Program-made: the position numbers and the translations under genes
Assembly: GCF_012927205.1 (NCBI RefSeq)
Contig: NZ_JABBGC010000001.1
Coordinates: 248,001 to 312,000 of the forward strand
From: Chitinophaga fulva
GTDB lineage: Bacteria; Bacteroidota; Bacteroidia; Chitinophagales; Chitinophagaceae
Reading direction: 5' to 3'
DNA: 64,000 nt
The notes under the pieces: generated by a model
The model's database searches: none
What the model was told of the DNA's origin: nothing
Seen by the model: only the letters and a program-made list of their open reading frames with translations
Part shown: one piece after another, positions 59,215 through 64,000 of the stretch
How the letters are laid out: each line of letters begins with the position of its first letter
Position numbering within the stretch: the stretch's first letter is position 1

Positions 59215-60684
59215 TTAATTTTTACTTCCTTCCAGCAAGCTGTTGGATATATTATGTTTCGAATTTAAGAATTTAACAGAAATCTTGCTATCGTCAGACA
59301 TTACCTTCCCTCCGCCAATAAAGTTGCTGTTTTTGATAGTAATATTCATCTTTGTTCCACAGCATGAAGAAAAAGATTTTGCACTTCCTCCAAACCGATC
59401 AAATGTACAGCCGTCAAATACCATATCCGGGTTATCAGCAAAAAAAACATTCCGGTTATATGCCTTTATAATGCAATTCTTAAATAATGTAATGGGCGCT
59501 ACGCCCTGGTATACACCACTCTCTTTAAAATCAAGAACGGTATTATACATTTGAGTTTTGGCGTTGCTTTTATAGGCGACTATCATCTGAGCAGTACCTG
59601 GTATTTCCTCATTATTATTCCACCCAACATATATTTTACTATCATAAATACTACAGGTGCTTCCGTTATTCAATGTATTTGCAATAGCAATATTAAAATT
59701 AGTGAATATAGTATTTCTTATAGTCGTATTAGATACAGCCGATTCCTCTATATGCAGGCATTTGGCGTAATTATTTATAGAACACCCGGTGATATTCACA
59801 GCGTAGGTAGTTGCGGAAAAATTTAGCGTTATTCCGCAACGGCTTCTTCTTTTTCCAAATACCAGCCCATTCATCTGACAATTAGTTATATTCAGTTTTC
59901 CTCCTGCCTTCACTGCACTAACATTCACCGCATCTCCGAAGTGGTCGTTATCAACATTAAAAATCACCGGGGTTTTTCCTCTTCCCCCTACACCTGTAAA
60001 TGTATTATTGCTGCAATTCATAGTACCCGGCCCCAACGCCATATAACCATCCCCGAAAAGATTTCTAAACTGGCAGTTAGTGACGGTCTGCGACTCTGCT
60101 GATATCTGAAGCCCGATTCCAATAGAAGTGTTAAAATCCGGCGATACTGCCATCTGAGGAATATTACTTCCGTCAAAGACAAGGCCTGTTACTGTTACTG
60201 TTATCCCTTTGTTATTGTCAAAAACCTTATCCATCGAGGGCGCATTTGTATTTACGCTCGGTCCGATTGCTAAAAACACATGTTCTCTGAAAGCAGTCAG
60301 ACCTGCAACCGCCTTGTTTTTGACAGTGCTGGTTGGTTTAATGGTTGCCCCATTAGAGACGATATTCAATTTCTGGCCGGCGACAAGTAGTACCCGGATA
60401 GTTTGCCCTATCAGGTAGTTAGCAGATGTTTTGGGAATATAACATACTTTTCCGGCGGCTACAGCAGCATTGGCAGCCTTTTCTATAGCTGCCTGATCGT
60501 CTGTAACACCATCTCCCTTTGCACCAAAATCCTTAACATTAATATTATCCGCGATAAGCCCACCCACTGTAATCCGTGAAAAATTACCTTTGGGTGATTT
60601 GGCATCAGCAAACGCTACCGGGTGTATACCCGAAACCAGGGCGATTAACATGTACACTCCTAAATATGACAATTTTTTACGCAT
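59215..60684 (-). CDS. Secreted pectate-lyase-like right-handed beta-helix protein
   Basis: 489 residues from ATG 60684. Signal peptide (MRKKLSYLGVYMLIALVSG, about 28), then NVKDFGAKGDGVTDDQAAIEK, the start motif of Pectate_lyase_3/GH28-like proteins, and repeated short strands with Asn and Gly turns that form a right-handed beta-helix. It could be a polysaccharide-modifying lyase or hydrolase, or a scaffold. The catalytic residues of pectate lyases are not evident to me. Embedded in the glycosyltransferase cluster on the same strand, so it probably acts on the polysaccharide made there. Confidence 0.8.
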   Translation of the reverse strand: MRKKLSYLGVYMLIALVSGIHPVAFADAKSPKGNFSRITVGGLIADNINVKDFGAKGDGVTDDQAAIEKAANAAVAAGKVCYIPKTSANYLIGQTIRVLLVAGQKLNIVSNGATIKPTSTVKNKAVAGLTAFREHVFLAIGPSVNTNAPSMDKVFDNNKGITVTVTGLVFDGSNIPQMAVSPDFNTSIGIGLQISAESQTVTNCQFRNLFGDGYMALGPGTMNCSNNTFTGVGGRGKTPVIFNVDNDHFGDAVNVSAVKAGGKLNITNCQMNGLVFGKRRSRCGITLNFSATTYAVNITGCSINNYAKCLHIEESAVSNTTIRNTIFTNFNIAIANTLNNGSTCSIYDSKIYVGWNNNEEIPGTAQMIVAYKSNAKTQMYNTVLDFKESGVYQGVAPITLFKNCIIKAYNRNVFFADNPDMVFDGCTFDRFGGSAKSFSSCCGTKMNITIKNSNFIGGGKVMSDDSKISVKFLNSKHNISNSLLEGSKN

Positions 60685-60754
60685 AATCTTACATTTAAGA
60701 AATGTCAACTATAATTATATTAAGAATTTTTCTCAGTTAAGACAGAGTCCATAA

Positions 60755-61987
60755 TCAACTGGTTTTAAGCTCTTTTAAATAAAGATCTGTTATATTTTTC
60801 ATATAATGAACATATCCGAGTTCTTGTCTGATCCTTTGTTGGGCCTTTACAAGACTATCTCTGTGAGCCTCATAATTCGTCAATGCCATGACCAGATTTT
60901 CTGCCAGTACAGCCTCGTCTATACCATCAAACTGGAAACCACATTTCATCCACTCCACCCCTTCTTTCATTGCGCCATACCCTGCAACCACGGGTATTAT
61001 ATCCATCAATACACACTCATACATTACTAGAGCAAACGTCTCAGAAAACTTCGAAGCCAATACAAACGCCTTCGCATCCTCCACCAGGTGAAACAACTTC
61101 TCCTGACTCGTAAAAGGTAAAAACTCCACTATATCCACAATAGCAAGCTCATCTACAAGTCTTCGCAATTTCTCTTCAGTTGGACCATTTCCAATTATCC
61201 GGAGTTTAACATCGGGTACTTTCTTTCGTACCTCCGGTATACTTTTTACCAGTAATTCAACATTTTTCTCTTCACTGAGCCGTCCGAAGTATGTTACAAT
61301 ATTCTTCTTCTTCCGGGCTTCTGCTTCTACCTTATCAACAGAGTTACGGACAACCTTTACCTTTTCTGCATTTCCGTAACGCTGCAACAAGAGATTCGCC
61401 AGAAAATCGGAGGGTGCAATCAACTGATCTACCAGCCCCCGGTTGTAAAAAAAATCGGCAACCAGGGCAGCCACTCCTTTGGCCCACGAGTGCAATGCTC
61501 CTTTACGGCTGCATAAACGATAAAACACCTTTGTTTTATACTTGTTGTTGATGCAATCAACACACCTCACAGACTTTCTATAGTCATACGCACTATAATG
61601 AGAACAGATATGCTCAAAATTATGTGCAGTCTGTATTATCCTGGTTTTCGGATACTTCCTTTTATAGTTATATACTGCATGCAAAACGGAAGGCGAAAGA
61701 TTACCTACCAGCTGCATATGAATGATATCCGGGCACAGTTTATTTAAATAATCTGAAAGCAGTCTGAAATTTGAGCGGGAATAAATATAAGATATCAAAC
61801 TCTCTGATTCCTTCCCATTTACTTTGAAATCCAAATCGGGCTTTATGCTTACATACTCACTGGACTTGCAGGCTACAAAGTGTTGAAACCGATCATCATG
61901 ACTCTCCTGCAATCCTTTAACCGTGCGAAAAAAAACGTTCTCGGCTCCTCCGCCATAGATCGCTTCTGCTATATGTAATACTTTCAT
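60755..61987 (-). CDS. Family 4-type glycosyltransferase
   Basis: 410 residues from ATG 61987. GT-B fold: GGGAENVFFR near the N-terminus, RLSEEKNVELLVKSIPEVRK and a C-terminal FVLASKFSETFALVMYE with the donor-binding E-x7-E-type arrangement. A cysteine cluster near residues 150-175 (CVDCINN, then CSRKG) is notable. It adds a sugar in surface polysaccharide assembly. The upstream ATG at 62002 is less likely. Its gene follows another glycosyltransferase gene at 62023. Confidence 0.92.
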   Translation of the reverse strand: MKVLHIAEAIYGGGAENVFFRTVKGLQESHDDRFQHFVACKSSEYVSIKPDLDFKVNGKESESLISYIYSRSNFRLLSDYLNKLCPDIIHMQLVGNLSPSVLHAVYNYKRKYPKTRIIQTAHNFEHICSHYSAYDYRKSVRCVDCINNKYKTKVFYRLCSRKGALHSWAKGVAALVADFFYNRGLVDQLIAPSDFLANLLLQRYGNAEKVKVVRNSVDKVEAEARKKKNIVTYFGRLSEEKNVELLVKSIPEVRKKVPDVKLRIIGNGPTEEKLRRLVDELAIVDIVEFLPFTSQEKLFHLVEDAKAFVLASKFSETFALVMYECVLMDIIPVVAGYGAMKEGVEWMKCGFQFDGIDEAVLAENLVMALTNYEAHRDSLVKAQQRIRQELGYVHYMKNITDLYLKELKTS

Positions 61988-62022
61988 ACAAACAAATTTC
62001 AAATGAGAACCTATTGATCAGG

Positions 62023-63240
62023 CTACCTGCTATACCGCAACAGCCCTTTATCAAGTAGTTGCTTTCCAAGCTCCGCCGACACCGATTCAATGCCAAACAT
62101 TTTCTTTAGCCGAATAATATTAATATCGAACCGGGCAGCCTCCCCTGTTCTGTTTTGTACACACCTCTTTACTACTTCCGCCATTTCTGCTACATCGTCG
62201 GTTATATATCCTATACTTCCCACCTTCGAAATATAGTGTTCAAAACACTGATTCCGTAAAGCGATGATCGGCTTATTATGTAATATAGCATCAAGGAATG
62301 CGCCACTTGCAGTTAACCGGTAGGTACTGTCGGGGTAAAAAAACAAAATATAATCCTGCTCGCTTATTCTTCTATCGTATTCCTCCTGGGGAATAAATTC
62401 TGTTGCCTTATAGTACCGGATGTCTGTTCTCTCCAGTTCTTCTATGAAATCCGCTACTTTCCCAACAATACTTAACTCCACCTGAGGAAGTAGTCCTTTT
62501 TCATTCAGGTGGCTATATAACTCCATTATGTAATGACTTTTCTTCACACGCGTGGCAAGCCCTACTGTTGCGATCCTGAGCTTCCGGACAGGTTCACTAT
62601 CTTTTGTTACGGTTTCTTCACTAAAAATATATGGATGCTCAATAGTAATAGCTTTTGCGCGTAGAAGTCCGGCATCTACATATTCCATTACTCCCTGCAG
62701 AATATGCTCCCCCAGGATAATAGGGAACATATATCTGGATTTCAGACAAAATGCAAAGGAACATCGGAATACTTTAGCAAGGATCCGATAATGCATATTA
62801 AGGTACTGATGGGTGGCAACATCCAAAAAAGCCAGTTCTCCGTGACACACTACCAGAAATTGTTTTCTTTTGAAGTTCAATATCCTTAAGAAAACAAGTG
62901 CAAAGGGACTGATACCTGTAAAAAAAACCAGATCTGACTTTGAGTTTTTAAAAAGAAACCGGATGCTTTGAAGAACAGACAATAGATATAATAAAGGGAG
63001 TTTTATTTTTTTATCCGGGTAAATGGTCCTTAAGTAAGAGATATTCGGGATCCCACCATTATCTGCCGTTACCAGTTTTTCCTTCACACAAGCTGCATGC
63101 TTCTTCTCCGCATAAAAAGTTATATCACAATCTTTATAAAGCCCGCCTATGGTCTGCAGAAATGCAGCATTAAAAGAAGAATGTTTTTCCCCTGTCCAAA
63201 GAGGCTCCACTATATCTATCTTTCTTTTATTTTTTGTCAT
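62023..63240 (-). CDS. Glycosyltransferase, GT-B type
   Basis: 405 residues. A GT-B-like enzyme with N-terminal strands, a middle TVGLATRVKKSHYIMELY segment resembling the start of the donor domain, and LFFYPDSTYRLTASGAFLDAILHNKPIIALRN near the C-terminus, which corresponds to the donor-binding region of family 1/4-like transferases. Sugar specificity unknown. It lies 14 bases past the EpsG-like gene on the same strand and starts at ATG 63240. Confidence 0.8.
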   Translation of the reverse strand: MTKNKRKIDIVEPLWTGEKHSSFNAAFLQTIGGLYKDCDITFYAEKKHAACVKEKLVTADNGGIPNISYLRTIYPDKKIKLPLLYLLSVLQSIRFLFKNSKSDLVFFTGISPFALVFLRILNFKRKQFLVVCHGELAFLDVATHQYLNMHYRILAKVFRCSFAFCLKSRYMFPIILGEHILQGVMEYVDAGLLRAKAITIEHPYIFSEETVTKDSEPVRKLRIATVGLATRVKKSHYIMELYSHLNEKGLLPQVELSIVGKVADFIEELERTDIRYYKATEFIPQEEYDRRISEQDYILFFYPDSTYRLTASGAFLDAILHNKPIIALRNQCFEHYISKVGSIGYITDDVAEMAEVVKRCVQNRTGEAARFDINIIRLKKMFGIESVSAELGKQLLDKGLLRYSR

Positions 63241-63253
63241 CTTCTATCATTAT

Positions 63254-64000
63254 TTAGTATACAACGCGTTCTATGTTTGAATCGAAAATACTGTAATATG
63301 GGACATACAAATCTTTATAGCTGGCAAAACCATAATAGAATTTAGTAAACGCGTATAGAACAATAACAGTATACACGATAGAAGCAGCCACCTTACCTCT
63401 CAGATGCCTGGCAACCATCAGGACCAGCAATATTTCAAACAGGGTAAAATAAGTGGAAATACGCTGTAATGCCATATAGTTACTGGTTATAAAGTATAGT
63501 GCCGTTCCCATGACAAACAGGTTAAGATATCCGTTGTACTCCTTATAATCAGCTTTATCAATTTTATCTCTGAACCAAATGAAAATAGGGACCAGCACTC
63601 CCCTTTTAAGTACTCCCAGAAGGAGTACGGTTGTTTTTCCGAGTGCGGAGTTAAAGCTTTCAGACTGTCCTACTTCGAGATATCCCTCCAGCTTACTGGC
63701 AATATAAGCGTTCCCCCCCATGTATTGTACAACCGCCTTCAGTACCAAGGCATCAATACTTAGAACGCTGAAGAAAATACTGCCTGCTATAATGAGGAAG
63801 ATAACATAGCCGGGCATATTCAGATTATAGACAAAATATGCCAGTAAGAATACAAGGGCCGAACCGTGAAACAAACTAGCCAGATAAATCAGTATTGCAA
63901 AAGGTATAAACTTTCTTTTTACAATAAATGGGCTGCTTATCAACACAAATGAAATAGCCAGTGACTGCCGTACAAAAAAAATGTCAAAAAAGAAATAGGC
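63254..64000 (-). CDS. EpsG-like polysaccharide membrane protein (5' end outside window)
   Basis: At least 248 residues, open to the right edge, so the true start is not seen (an in-frame GTG at 63946 is not the likely start). The visible part has six or seven helices and the EpsG-like FVRQSLAISFV segment, then IYLASLFHGSALVFLLAYF. EpsG proteins belong to exopolysaccharide clusters and may polymerise or move repeat units, comparable to Wzy. It opens the visible end of the cluster and precedes two glycosyltransferase genes on the same strand. Confidence 0.8.
   Translation of the reverse strand, partial: AYFFFDIFFVRQSLAISFVLISSPFIVKRKFIPFAILIYLASLFHGSALVFLLAYFVYNLNMPGYVIFLIIAGSIFFSVLSIDALVLKAVVQYMGGNAYIASKLEGYLEVGQSESFNSALGKTTVLLLGVLKRGVLVPIFIWFRDKIDKADYKEYNGYLNLFVMGTALYFITSNYMALQRISTYFTLFEILLVLMVARHLRGKVAASIVYTVIVLYAFTKFYYGFASYKDLYVPYYSIFDSNIERVVY

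Noticed and set aside
1..64000. Insertion sequences
   Set aside because: No transposase gene with recognisable motifs was seen; only the REP-like non-coding element is present.

Overview
The window looks like chromosome of a Bacteroidota bacterium, most likely a Chitinophaga-like member of the Chitinophagaceae. The basis is two SusC/SusD outer-membrane nutrient-uptake pairs, TonB-dependent receptors, a BtuG-like surface lipoprotein, a double-glycine leader peptide of the Bacteroidota type, a DUF5690 transporter, promoter -7 boxes of the Bacteroidota form TAnnTTTG (often only a few bases before the ATG) and the general lack of Shine-Dalgarno sequences. This is a judgement from family content, not a database match.

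Layout. 0-0.9 kb: the right end of a peptide-export locus, with the tail of a thioredoxin-fold oxidoreductase, a small winged-helix protein, and a 63-residue precursor whose 35-residue core has six cysteines in a knottin-like order. 0.9-12 kb: ordinary and hypothetical genes (2H phosphoesterase, lipoprotein, CPA1 antiporter, DoxX, two AraC regulators, SMI1/KNR4, NTF2-like) plus two decayed genes. 12.1-16.7 kb: a complete MacAB/TolC-type efflux operon. 16.8-25.7 kb: DUF983, AraC, a REP/MITE-like element, S9 peptidase, sterol-desaturase-like enzyme, FadR regulator, MFS and DMT transporters, TPR protein. 25.7-32.7 kb: a vitamin B12 uptake and salvage cluster (TonB receptor, DUF6580 membrane protein, BtuG-like lipoprotein, CobU, CobT, CobS, alpha-ribazole phosphatase). 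32.9-40.8 kb: TatA, DUF5690 transporter, SusCD pair 1, XRE-cupin regulator, MarC. The DUF5690 and SusC promoters share the same paired CTTAAC boxes at identical spacing. 40.8-43.1 kb: tRNA-Arg(CCG) with tandem GTACCCC repeats, a small secreted protein, a Cys-module protein, and a degraded gene. 43.1-49.9 kb: SusCD pair 2, a tail-fibre-like secreted protein, another Cys-module protein. 50-53 kb: aldo/keto reductase and an ABC-F ATPase. 53.2-64 kb: a capsule/exopolysaccharide cluster (Wzi-like barrel, ManC, GDP-fucose synthase, GDP-mannose dehydratase, glycosyltransferases, beta-helix protein, EpsG-like membrane protein cut by the window edge).

How the genes work together. The B12 genes form an uptake-to-cofactor chain: outer-membrane capture, inner-membrane passage, then nucleotide-loop assembly. 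ManC, Gmd and Fcl together make GDP-mannose and convert it to GDP-L-fucose for the neighbouring glycosyltransferases. Three proteins (10.9, 41.5 and 49.3 kb) share an N-terminal four-cysteine module followed by a membrane helix and diverged outer domains; I know no established function for the module. The most interesting signals are the knottin-like peptide, the four-cysteine module family, the duplicated CTTAAC promoter architecture, and the REP-like inverted repeat.
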